In this document: piece after piece, positions 32,201 through 43,144 of the stretch | Position numbering within the stretch: position 1 is the first letter of the stretch | Layout: each line of letters opens with the position of its first letter | Origin: Ctena decussata | Lineage: Eukaryota > Mollusca > Bivalvia > Lucinida > Lucinidae | Direction of reading: 5' to 3' | DNA length: 64,000 nt | Assembly: GCA_963989385.1 (NCBI GenBank) | Contig: OZ022501.1 | Coordinates: forward strand, 88,458,979-88,522,978 | Program-made: the position numbers and the translations under genes | Notes under the pieces: generated by a model | Database searches by the model: none | What the model saw: the letters and a program-made list of their open reading frames with translations, nothing else | Told to the model about the DNA's origin: nothing

Positions 32201-32639
32201 ATTGAAAACTGTGGGAGGTGTTATTACACAAACTGTTTACCCTAAAGTAGGATGAACGGACTGACAAACAGACTGAAAAACACATAGGAGCCGACCTTAA
32301 TGCCCTTTTCCCACAAATAGCGGTACACATTACGACAGATAGCTAATATATTCTGCGTTTCTAATTTATGCGCTTTTCATAAAATCGCAAAGCTCCGTAG
32401 AAATTAAACACCCACAGAAATAACCCGCTATAAGGTATTCTGTATCTAGCCTCCTGCTGGTATGAAGACCAGAAGTAATAGAGGATGTCTTACCTCAAAC
32501 ACTACATTTCAGTAAACGCTTATTTGGGTGTAACCAATACGTAATGTGTCTTTAAATGTCATTAATAAAATGCCCCACAATAATCCGATCAAAAGTAGTA
32601 GCATAGCTAAATGTCTTCGTACATTTAAATTTTATCGTT

Positions 32640-33050
32640 TTGTCTTGATATGTCCCCCCACCATAGGGGGTGGGACATATTAATTTTAAAGCGGGTCCTG
32701 TTGGCATCGGTGGTTACGTTTGGGTTTGCATATCTTCTTGTCTGCACTCTATCTTCTGCAGGGAATGATGGATTTTAACCAAACTTGCACAGGTACATTA
32801 TTGGATAGAGGGAAAGAACTGCTTAAATTTTACTGACCTTGACCACCCAAGATGTGTAAAACAACACAACTGACACCCAAGAGGAAACGAAAAACAACCG
32901 AGTTCCGATTGGCCAAGAAGTGTGCAAACAAGCTCCGGGGCCAGCTAAAACCCCTATTGGCCAAGCAATGGACAGACAAACTGCGGCCCCTGCTAACTAA
33001 ATACATATCTTTATGCCCGGCCATCATTGCGTGTGAGGCCTAACCCACCG
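32640..33050. repeat. Likely dispersed repeat with terminal hairpin
   Basis: Begins with an ATATGTCCC / GGGACATAT inverted repeat (about 32,648-32,680) and continues into sequence without host-gene signals. A 63-codon frame (32,852-33,043) has no domain. Only one copy is in this window, so the repeat status is inferred. Confidence 0.35.
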
Positions 33051-33379
33051 GCGTGCAATTCAACAGACAACAAATACAATAAAACATTATTCGCTCAACC
33101 ACTAACGATGCAGAATTTCGCATTACATCCACGGTATAGCCAATACGTTGTAACACTTGATGCTGTTTCATGAAATGATCCGAAATTCAGTCCTTGGTAC
33201 ATGTTTTAAATTATTTACCATCACCATAAATGCTAGTTCTCATAAGCATTGATTCAAAAGTGTTTTCAGATATGTCAGGGTCACCGATGAGGCTTGATTA
33301 GCCAAATCTTCAAAATATATCCCTTTATTTATTTTGATTGTCTTCTCTTCTCTTCAATGAACTCTTTAAGGTCTCAATT

Positions 33380-33454
33380 TTCAATTAGTGTCGGCTTTTT
33401 GATGTTGGGGATAGGGTTTGGGATCTGATTCTGTCAGTTCCTGAAGTGTAGTTA
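33380..33454 (+). repeat. R2 3'-end fragment interrupted by a MITE
   Basis: Matches the R2 3' end (GATGTTGGGGATAGGGTTTG, TCAGTTCCTGAAGTG, GTAGTTA). It is split by the element at 33,455-34,258, and the remainder (CTCTTTAAAT) resumes at 34,261. Confidence 0.8.
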
Positions 33455-34258
33455 CTCGTATCCGAGTAGATCTCGTCAGCTAGTAGTTCTCGTCATTCTG
33501 CTAAAAACGAGTTGTTCGCGTATTTTTTCTTCACTTCAACTGCCTTAATCCTAAGTTTATGATACATTTGGTCACACTAGTGCAAAAACTCATCAAGATA
33601 TCGAGCTGTGTATATATAAATGCCGTTTTTTTCTCTTGGATTCGCAGTCGCGTGATTACGTCAGGGGCATTCACGCGAGCACGTTCAAAGCCACGTGCTG
33701 ACCTCTCTTAATTGGGTCAGGTTTTCCAATATTGTGTCTACTTTGCAAACAAATTCCGAAAGTAAGTCAACATTGCAGGAAAAAAAAACAAAAATATTAA
33801 AATAGCAAACCTGACCCAGTCATCATTTATCGTTTTCAGCAGCCTCGTGAACAAGACAAACTCTTCGTCTGAGTTTTGTGTTTGTTTTCGTCTGCTGTGA
33901 CCTCATTAAAAAATTGAGCGCATTCGGCATACGAACGGACTTTGTTACACGAATAAGATGTCAGAAATCATTATATAAGTACAACGGCAAAATGGGTTTT
34001 ATATTTATTTTAAAATCGAGCTCAAAAGCCACATGACGAGAACTGCTTCTGGACGTGACGTTGTCTGTGCGTGATGGCATATCAAATAATGATCGCTCCC
34101 TGAGGTTCAATTCTATAAATAAATTCATGACGTGTGTGTCGAAACCAGAGTTATTAGGTACACAATACACAACTACCGCAAACTGAAAGAAAACGTACTT
34201 GTTTGGGAGAAAACAGGAAATTGTTAGAAAAAAATGACGAGAACTACTCGGATACGAG
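33455..34258. mobile_element. Tc1/mariner-type MITE, 804 bp, TA target duplication
   Basis: Terminal inverted repeats CTCGTATCCGAGTAG, a single A/T mismatch, then TCTCGTCA are present at both ends. TA dinucleotides at 33,453-33,454 and 34,259-34,260 are the target duplication. Removing the element and one TA restores the R2 3' end exactly as in two intact copies. No transposase ORF is present, so it is non-autonomous. Confidence 0.88.
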
Positions 34259-34479
34259 TACTCTTTAAATTTAACATTTTAAGAGAGTTTTTCGAAGTGT
34301 ATGATATCAGTCGCCCTCTAAAGCGTTTGGCAGTTAGAACTTTATACCTGATATTGAATTTAGTCACGTGACTAGACAATCTAGCAAACCAAACAATTGT
34401 TATAATTGTATCGGAGAATAAGGTGTATAACTCTTTTTCACGGGGTCGTCTGTTGTGTCAGGCGTCTCTTACTTGATTT

Positions 34480-34660
34480 TTGCAGCTACTACACTCAGTA
34501 AGTGTGGCTGTCAGGGGGTTGCTCGTTGCCTGCCGATAGCTACCTCTTAATATTGAAACCACTCGGCTGATATTGTTGCTGGTGGACAGTTTGTCCCCGA
34601 GAATATCACCAACCCATATAGTCAGTGTTTCAAGGTTGATTTTGGTCCTTTAGCATTCGG
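34480..34660 (+). repeat. R3 repeat, copy 1
   Basis: Shares with 40,190-40,490 (opposite orientation) GGTTGCTCGTTGCCTGCCG-like, GGTGGACAGTTTGTCCCCGA-like and CAGTGTTTCAAGGTTGATTT-like blocks. Non-coding. Confidence 0.65.
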
Positions 34661-34840
34661 GCACTAACTTTACTGATCTAAAGTAACCTTTGTTCCTTTC
34701 TTACTGTCCACACTGTATGTATTTGAAAGTAAGAAATTGATTAGATAAATAAGATTAATCACTTCCCTTTAAAGGCCAGGCTTTTTAGACAAGTCAAGGG
34801 CAAATTATCAATATTTTCAAAAATATTATTATCATGATAT

Positions 34841-34842
34841 TG

Positions 34843-34880
<38 letters not shown>
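34841..34880. repeat. Poly-A run, about 40 nt
   Basis: Uninterrupted A-tract; possibly a retroposon tail or simple repeat. Confidence 0.9.
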
Positions 34881-34884
<4 letters not shown>

Positions 34885-35374
34885 CCACACAAAGTGTATC
34901 TTTATATTGAACAATTTTGCTACAATAATTTTCAAGTAACTTTCTTATCCCCCATCTCGTAAATTTTCAAAAGGTTATCCTTGTAAACTTCAGAAGTCTG
35001 TAGTTAACACATTAACACTGGAATGTTAAAAAATAGGATTACTTTTTGCTTTCATTCCTGGATTTTGTTTTACATTTGTGCTCATTAAACTTACTTTATT
35101 TTCTGGGATCAGAAACCGTTTTATGACTTGTGTTTTTAATATGCTGATGGACATTTAGGATTAACCAAGGTACTATAACTTACATTTTCTTTGATTAATT
35201 ACTGATTATTTTAAATTTGATGTACATGTAACTAAATTTTGATAAAATTTAAAACAAGCTTGTTGCTGGTTTACTCCTATCTTTTTTTGTTTTGTTTTTT
35301 TGACGGAAGGGCATATAGCTTTTACCCTGTCCGTGAGTGCGTATGTGTGTGTGTGTGTGTTTGGGTATTACCAA

Positions 35375-36560
35375 AATCGTGTCCGGCCCATAACTTCGCC
35401 CTGAATGGTAGGACTTGAAAACTTTTTGGCACAAATGATCAGCATGACAAGGCGACATGTCGCGTGCCAAAACCATGTCGTTCGCTTGAAGGTCAAGGTC
35501 ACTTTTGGAACGTAATTTTTGTACACAGGCTATAGTGAATAATGTTCGTCTCCGGCCCATAACTTGCCCTGAATAGTAGGATTTGAAAACTTTTTGGCAC
35601 AAATGATCAGCATGACAAGACAATGTGTCGCGTGCGAAAACCATGTCGCTCGTTTGAAGGTCAAGGTCACTTTGGGCACGTAATCTTTGGGCATAGGCTG
35701 TAGTGAATAATGTTCGTGTCCGGCCCATAACTTCGCCCAGAACGGAAGGATTTGAAAACTATTTGGCACAAATGATCAACATGACAAGACAATGTGTCGC
35801 GTGCAAAATCCATGTCGCTCGCTTGACGGTCAAGGTCACTTTGGGCACGTAAACTTTGTACATAGGCTATAGTGGATAATGTTCGTGTCCGGCCCATACC
35901 ATTGTCCTGCATAGTGCGATTTTAAAATTCTTTAATATAAATAATCATTATGACAAGACAATATGTTGCATGCAAGAAGCATGCCTCTGGCTCACAGGTC
36001 AAGGTCACAGTCTGCACTTAACTATGTGCATTGGCCACTGTGAATCATTTCATGTCCTGGCCATAACCTCGTGCTGCATGGTTGGATTTCAAAATTGTTT
36101 GGCCTGATTTCAAAGCATGAGAAGACAATGTGTCGCTTGTAAGAACCATACTGCTTGCTTGAGGTTCAAGGTCACATTACACACATAAACTTTGTGTATA
36201 GGCTAAGTGAAAACATTTTCGTGTCTGACTCAAACCTCTGTCCTGCATGGTATGATTTCATTTTTTTTTGCATAAATGATTATCATGATAAGACGATGTG
36301 TTTTGTGCAAGAACCATGTCACTTACTCGAAGGTCAAGGTCACAGTTTGCACTTAAACTTTGTGGATAGGCAGCAGCGAGAACCTGTTCATATCCAGCCT
36401 ATAATTTTGTCCCGCACAGTGTGATTTCAAATTTATTTGGCAAGGCGATTTGGCAAGGACTATGCCATTAGCTTAGGGTCAAGTTCACAGTACGCGTTTA
36501 ACCTAGGTGAATAGGTTTTAATAAAAAACATGTTTGTGTCATATCTTGTCCAAGGTTTGA
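35375..36560. repeat. Tandem satellite, unit about 168 bp, seven units
   Basis: The GTGTCCGGCCCATAACTTCG-like start recurs at about 35,381, 35,549, 35,718, 35,887, 36,052, 36,220, 36,389 and, much decayed, 36,535. Spacing is mostly 165-169 bp. Identity falls from left to right. Each unit holds TTTGGCACAAATGATCA-like, ATGACAAGACAATGTGTCGC-like and AAGGTCAAGGTCAC-like segments. Open frames through it are by-products of the periodicity. Confidence 0.88.
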
Positions 36561-38630
36561 CTGCAAAGTAAATGCAAGTCCTTTTGACCGATATTCCTAA
36601 GCCCTTGATTTTTCCCTTTATATTATACAATCTGCCTCTATAAAGCTATTAATCCTACAAGTGCCAGTACTTTAATCAAGGCGCTGTCTTACTGAAGGCA
36701 CTAGACGGGGGCATCCGTGTCCTATGGATACATTTCTAGTTACTTCTAAATCGTAACTGTATGTTTGAGTAATAAGCTGCACACTCTGGTCACTTCCAAT
36801 GGCTCTGGGACCTACAGACACAATATGTTGAAATATGTATTATGTAATACAGTGTCAGGAAGTAGGAATTAGTTGTAAAGAGTGCCCTACTTTCGAGGCA
36901 TTTTTTCTTGCATGATTAATTGTAGGCCCTGATAAAATCTGGTGGCTATAGGATCAAAAATAATTCCAAATCCTTGAAATCTGTCATAGCTGCTGAATCA
37001 CAGGAACGTAGAAAATTGTGACCTATAACGACCTATTTGCACGGGATGTGATCGTGAGCAGTCAAGTGTATGCACTGCAAAAGTCTAGTTGCTCTACGAC
37101 ACATAAAAGAAAGCAATGAAAAGATCTCCAGGACGTGCCATATTCAGATATTACTGTCCTTCTATTGAATGATGACCCACACGTGTTAAGTAGATGGCCA
37201 ACAAAGTGACACATTTACTCTTCCTTTCATGAGACGGTCGCGGTGCTAGACGGTACAAAATGAACATGAAAATAAAAGTTATTACTACGCTGTAAAGAAA
37301 GAGTAAAATGTTTTGTGGTCTGCTGCTTCAAACCTGTACAAACATTTAACAATATCAGAACCGAAGTATGATATGGTCAGGGTAAAACCAGTCTATCGGG
37401 ATTTATACATATTACTGTACTCGATAGTTTACCCTAAAATCCGGTGTTGTTCTTATTGTAAATTATTGAATGAGTTTGGGCAAGAAAGTGGCTAAGTCTT
37501 TTTTGTGAAAACTGACCCATTCCTAACTAGTCGAATTAGTACATAATTTGCTATCATTTAATATGCATTTTTGCTTAATGCGCCATGTATTTTAGATGGC
37601 GTCAGAGATGGCGTGTGGTATTTCGAGCAGATGATAAGTCCAAGTTGAGTGCAAAATGGGGGCTATGTCCACATAAAACTACTATGCTGATTTCGTATTT
37701 CAAAGCCGGCAAATAAATTTCTTGTCTTAAAACAACTGTGGGGCGCTATTTCGAATAAACATTATACAAAGCACTTAATTCGGCAAACATAGTTTGTACC
37801 ATTGAAGTTCAAATTCATTTTATTTTGTTTGGGGTAAGACGATCAACAGTGGAACAACATTTTTGCTTCAACACCTTTTGAAATTATATCAATGTTCGTG
37901 TAAAATTGCAAATTAATGTCCCAGTTTCAAATTGTTTCATAAAGAGGCTACAAGCAAAATAAATATATTTCGTCTTTGATCCTGTCCTTCAAGGTAAATA
38001 GATGTCCTCCATAGCTTTGGTAATCAGGGTATTGCTGGCTACAAGCATTTCAGCCCAGTAGTTCTAACGTGATTTTTATATTTTCTTTGTTGAATCGCTT
38101 TAGGAGTTATATGCAGCTATGCAAGCCGACTAAATAAAGGGTAAGTGCAAAAAGGAGGCGAAATCACATTTTAGTCGTTTGAGAAAAACGCAAAATATAA
38201 TATAATATTTTACAGAAAATAAAGTCAGCAGATAAAGAGACATATCACCGGCCTCATCCCCACTGGTAGCATGCGTTTGGGCAAGGCCTTCGCTGAGTTT
38301 TAGGCGTGATATAACCATCTTACAGTAACAAAGCTCAGTTAAGGCTAAGCTTAATAGGCATTCGTTCTTTTGCCAACAACCAAAATATGGCACAATCAGC
38401 ACATTGTATTAAATAAAAAATAAACAGGTCATCGGAGCCTTTTTTAAACGACTATCACATCCAGTTACACTAAATAATTGACTGTAGGTATTCCTAAGCT
38501 TAATGTATAGGGTTTTTAGATACTGCGAGACACTGATCATATATACTACTGTAAACACAAACTGGATCACTGTGTACTTTTTCACAGTTATGAGAACTTA
38601 GATCCTAATCATGCTAACAGTCTTTTCTTG
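36561..38630. other. Intronic sequence, nothing recognised
   Basis: No repeat boundary, RNA gene or credible exon found. Confidence 0.45.
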
Positions 38631-38639
38631 ATTTAAATT

Positions 38640-39140
38640 GTTGCCCGTGATGACTCTCTAATGAGTTAGGGGACCTCTATAGGAACCGAACTACCAACTA
38701 ATTGTGTGCACCACGGCGGAGGGTGAGGGTGAAGGTTTGGGCCCAGTAAAACCGGTTTAACCACCCCCCAGTAGTTTTTCCTGACCGTACCAAGGCGGTA
38801 CTTTTGATGCGGTTGCATTTTTTTATGTTCGGTGCTGTTTGGTTTATTGTGTTATCATTTAACCCTTCTGTGATAAAAATTGAAAATAGGTAAAAATAGT
38901 TGTTAAACGTTTTCGATTAATTTGCTTAGTCTGTTGTAACCCTTCTGTTGGTCCAAATTATTTATTTTGGTAAAGATAGCTGAGTTGCCACCTATTTGGG
39001 AAAGAGCTGCTCACTCGGCTTATCATTTGTAATTTATTATTTGTTGGGATGTCTTTGTCAATCTTTTCCTTTGATGTTGGGGAAAGGGTTTGGGATCTGA
39101 TTTAGTCAGTTCCTGAAGTGTAGTTACTCTTTAAATTTCT
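38640..39140 (+). repeat. R2 dispersed repeat, copy 2
   Basis: Near-identical to 30,079-30,560 from CCGTGATGACTCTC to GTAGTTACTCTTTAAAT, with a small internal addition (GGTTTAACCACCCC). Confidence 0.8.
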
Positions 39141-39486
39141 ATACCAAATAGACCGCCAATTTCAGACATGCTCCTGAAGAAATTATTATTATTAATTATT
39201 ATTATTTCTTGTTCGTTTAGTAGGACTGTCTATCCGCAAATTTTAGCAATTCGCAACGGTTTTATCCTGATTATGCTTCGAATATAATTTTATAGCCATG
39301 GGTACAGAACTGGTTTTGAAGAAAAACACAAAAAACAACAACAAACGAACATTGAAATCAGTTTTATTTGGTAAAGTTTAAATATGATCTTGTAGTAACA
39401 AAATATGTCACGGGCCCTTGTTCCGCTACGGACGTTTTCCTATTAGTTATTTTCAGAATACAAAGCTTTCTACAAAAAAGAAAACA

Positions 39487-39620
39487 ATAATAAATAAATA
39501 AATAAATTGAAAATAAATAAATGAAAATAAATAAATAAAAATAAATGAAAATAAATAAATGAAAATAAATAAATAAAAATAAATAAATAAATAAATGAAA
39601 ATAAATAAATAAATAAGTAT
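39487..39620. repeat. (AAAT)n microsatellite
   Basis: Roughly 130 bp of AAAT/AAATG units; the long Phe/Tyr/Leu-rich frames on the other strand come from this repeat. Confidence 0.95.
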
Positions 39621-39934
39621 AAACAATAAAACAACAACAACGAGGCATTCACATCTGATGGGTCTGGAAAAGTAGTTGCTTTTGTTGTTTTCCTATTTTT
39701 TCTAGTAGGGGATCTTGGATTTTTGGGTCAGTCCCTTTAAAATTTAAGGAGGAGAAGTCAGTTGAATATGTGTTTGTAGGTATATTCTAAATCTGATTAG
39801 TACCGTAAGAAATTTGCAATTTTTACATGAGATCGTTTCGTAGAAGTCGTTTGAAATAATATCTACAGACGGACGACGGTCGGACGTAAAAACTGTTTTA
39901 TTGGTGACATCCCACATCAAATTAAACATATTAT

Positions 39935-40070
39935 AACAGACAAGGGCATCAGGAAGGAGATGTTTGATGCAGCAAGTACCCGCGCAAAGCGACAGACAAG
40001 GGCATCAGGAAAGAGATGTTTGATGCAGCAAGAACCCGCAAAAAGTTAAAACAGTTCAAAGAATGGGAGC
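39935..40070 (+). repeat. Duplicated segment, two tandem units
   Basis: GACAGACAAGGGCATCAGGA followed by AGAGATGTTTGATGCAGCAA occurs twice here (about 39,937 and 39,990) and again at 40,563. The translated phrase DKGIRKEMFD is shared. Both here and at 40,563-40,700 the repeat runs on into AACTCAGCTAAGATTCTTGT. Its origin is unknown; it could be a fragment of a mobile-element ORF. Confidence 0.6.
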
Positions 40071-40189
40071 CAAACTCAGCTAAGATTCTTGTCGCTATGA
40101 CAAGTTTGTCTTAGTTTTGTAATAATTTAGAAATTTTACCAGATACATAAAATTGATCACGATAACTTTAAATCAGTATTTCAGTAGTG

Positions 40190-40490
40190 ACGCCAATGCT
40201 AGAGACCAGAATCAACACTGAAACACTGACTAACTGGGTTGATGATATTCTCGGGGACATATTGTCCACCAGCAGCGATACCGGCCCAGTGGTTCTCATA
40301 TAAACGTATCCATACCAATTTTAGTGCGACAGACGCTTTTTTCTGCATTTAACTTCTTCAGTGTCGCTAAACCCCAACAGTTTGAAAGAAAAGAGATTAT
40401 GGGCAGGTCCCGGCAGGCAACGAGCATCCCTCTCCGAGTCACACTTATTGTCGTATTCCGCAGGACACATTAGCTGCAGACATCAGGTAA
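40190..40490 (-). repeat. R3 repeat, copy 2 (inverted)
   Basis: Reverse-complement match to 34,480-34,660, including AACACTGAAACACTGACTAA and GGCAACGAGCATCCCTCTCC. An extra segment (about 40,310-40,400) is absent from the other copy. Confidence 0.65.
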
Positions 40491-40562
40491 GAGAGGCCTA
40501 CGTATTAACTCGCGAGCGCAGGCGTCCTCCATTGAGCCACCTCAGCCCCTGTGTCTCGCAAA

Positions 40563-40700
40563 AAGCGACAGACAAGGGCATCAGGAAAGAGATGTTTGAT
40601 GAAGCAAGAACCCGCACAAACTTAAAAGAGTTCAAAAGAATGGAAGCCAAACTCAGCTAAGATTCTTGTCGCTACGACAATTTTGTCTTGGTTAAAGAAT
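40563..40700 (+). repeat. Third copy of the DKGIRKEMFD segment
   Basis: Open frame KATDKGIRKEMFDEARTRTN, then LKEFKRMEAKLS and a stop. It parallels 39,990-40,110. The three copies and the shared downstream stop suggest duplication of one element, not exons. Confidence 0.5.
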
Positions 40701-40829
40701 AATTAAGAAATTTAACCAGATAAACATTAAATCCATCTTGAAACTAGAGAGTAGTAATAGATCAGTAACAACATTCTATATGCCATAAAAGTATATAAAG
40801 ATACCAATGCTTCTCGGGGAGTCAGAATA

Positions 40830-41030
40830 TATTAACCGGGGGTCAAAATATTATGACCGGGGTCACTATATTTTTTAAAGAGGACCGGGGGTCAATATTT
40901 TATAGGCCTTATCGAGGGGTCATTATTGTTTAACGAGAGTCAGTATTCTATAGGAAAGGGTCACTCATACTACGAAACAATAACGGGGGAGGAGTAGTAA
41001 TTTTATAGGGGTCACTTTGCTTCTGGCCTT
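40830..41030. repeat. Degenerate minisatellite of GGGGTCA-TATT units
   Basis: Irregular reiteration of GGGGGTCAAAATATT, GGGGTCACTATATTT, GGGGGTCAATATTTTATAG and similar units about 25-35 bp apart. Confidence 0.6.
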
Positions 41031-41818
41031 AGTTATAAACGATTTTCAAATTAACAAGAGTGAGGTCAACGATCCAAAATGATACATGCGCTTTCGTACT
41101 GATCCTATTTGAGTTTATTTATGCTCTAGCCATTGCTATTTATACGAATGCATATTGTTTATGTTAAAGGTAATAGAAATAAGATAAAAACTGTACACGG
41201 GAAGAACAGGGAGATTTTTTACAGCCGCCACATGGCACTTTGCATCATTTACAGTCAAATCAAATAAAATCTATAAGATTTGCCCTTGGAAATAAAGAAT
41301 AAATCTGAGTATCCATGTTATTGTAACTTCGTCTGACAGAAGTGTTGTCTGAAGCTGTACTACATTTCGTCTTGGTTTATGGAGACTAAGCAAATATTAT
41401 GTAAGTACGCCAAGTGATTTTTCTTACACTTTAAGTTCAGACAAGTACATATACATATTTTTATCACCACTTGTGCAAAGGAAAGTCTTACAGATTTACA
41501 GTATACAGAAAGAGTGCCTGCTACAGTTATCCCATACATTGGTAAGCCGCGAATTGTGTGACACATATGAAGTAAAGTTATGATTACCTTATTAAGTGTA
41601 CATTGTCAGGTGCATTCATTGCCAAGGTATAGTATTGGCTATAACTCAAAACAATAAGGCTTTATATAAAAAAAAAAATACAAGCTACGGAACGCATAGC
41701 AGTTTTGTATACGAGCAAGTTAACGGTGTACAGCTGTACTGTCTGTGAAAGAAACTTTGAGTCGCTGGCAGGTGACAGCAAATACAAAAGAAATTTAAAA
41801 TATATGTTTTATACCTAC

Positions 41819-41852
41819 CCGTTCTTCAAGTTCTTGCCTTTTCACCGAAAGC
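41819..41852 (-). CDS. Exon 4: 34-nt microexon of the ankyrin gene
   Basis: Acceptor GTTTTATCTATAG, 34 nt, donor CGG|GTAGGT. The first G completes the AA left by exon 3 as Lys. The rest reads LSVKRQELEER and ends in phase 0, which exon 5 needs. The other two frames contain a stop. A short charged linker would be added. Very short exons can arise by chance, but the phase agrees on both sides. Confidence 0.55.
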
Positions 41853-41899
41853 CTATAGATAAAACAAGCATGTTAAAAAATAAAAAAATCAGAATAGTG

Positions 41900-43020
41900 C
41901 CGATGAACTGAATAACAAAACACATTCATTATGAACAGTTAGATAAGAGGAATGAGATTTATCTTCCTTCCGGCTTTATTGTATAGCCGAGCCATCAGTT
42001 CCAGTCATTTTCTCACGCATAACAGCGTTCTATTTATTTAATATGAAAAAAGCCCTGCTTTTAGGCGAGCACATCGCTCTTTACAATGCTTTCCAGAGTT
42101 ACAGAGTAGAGTATTATTTTTTCATTGCAGAATTTATACATAAATACTTGTACAGCATTGCTATCCCTACAGGCGGTGTTTTTGTCGTATGAAATTTGCA
42201 ATAAAATTATTGCAACTCAGCAACAGCGAATTACGTCTGACAAACTGATGAGAAACTGTCAGAGAACAGTTTTACCCCTAGTAGCGTTTTCCAACGGAAA
42301 ACGGGTTGTAATTCTGTTCATTTCTTCTCTACGTCGCTTTCTAATTCCTTTTAATTTCCTCCGATGCTCATGCTCCTTGCATATTTTGTGTGCTGGCAAT
42401 GTAGTGATTTACCGCCACAGAAGCGGTTAGAGTTGACGCCATCTTGTTTTTTCTCAAACGGAACATTTGACGTCATTAAGTAACGTAGTGACAGGAAGAC
42501 TGTCCGAGCAGTAGTGTTTTAACTATTTTGTGGATTTCTATTCAATCCAGTCCAATTTGATATATACGGAAGCGGAAGTTGGTGTCGTAAAGAAAGAAAT
42601 TTCATTGAAAGTAATGTACTTTGTAGCTAAAAATGTGCCTTACCAATCCTCTACCATATAACTCCCGCTCTTTCAAAGCGCCTACGGAGCATTGAATTGC
42701 AGACACCTTGTGCTGCAAGTGAGTGCTCGCTTACACTCAAGTATCTAGCCGCAAACTGCTTAAGTGCAGAACAAGCAAGTGCTATCATTTAACGTATTTT
42801 GCAAGTTTGCAGACTCCTTAGCAAAGAGAGACGTTAGTGAGAATTTTAAAAAGGTGCAAAATACCATCTAATTGTTTAAAGAAGTATTTCAAACTTTTTG
42901 AATTATTTCTACGTTATTTATTGTGTACTTTAAAAGTATTTCAAATTCATTTCCTTCCAACTGTCGTAAAACCTTTTTCATGACTTTGGATACAAGTATT
43001 TCAAGACCTGAAAATTAACT
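41900..43020. other. Intronic sequence, nothing recognised
   Basis: A 101-codon frame at 42,125-42,430 has no domain or splice context. Confidence 0.45.
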
Positions 43021-43023
43021 CAC

Positions 43024-43144
43024 TTGTGGCAGTTCTTGTGTTCGTTTTCCGGTCCTAGAAGGTCTGTTAATTCCAGAGGATCTCTCTGGTAATATTCAAC
43101 GTCAAGTAAGGTCCACTCTATTATGATAGCATCTCTGCAATCGT
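43024..43144 (-). CDS. Exon 3 of the ankyrin gene
   Basis: Acceptor TATTGTCTTTCAG, 121 nt, donor CACAA|GTGAGT. The initial AC completes the G left by exon 2 as Asp. The frame reads DCRDAIIIEWTLLDVEYY, QRDPLELTDLLGP and ENEHKNCH, ending with AA (phase 2). Both splice sites are strong. The peptide is acidic with a hydrophobic start and matches no domain I recognise. Confidence 0.72.

Noticed and set aside
35249..36424. Overlapping 80-160-codon ORFs with repeated peptides
   Set aside because: The repeated peptides follow the 168-bp satellite period, which keeps frame because 168 is divisible by three.
39364..39652. Membrane-like Phe/Leu/Tyr-rich ORFs
   Set aside because: They arise from the (AAAT)n microsatellite.
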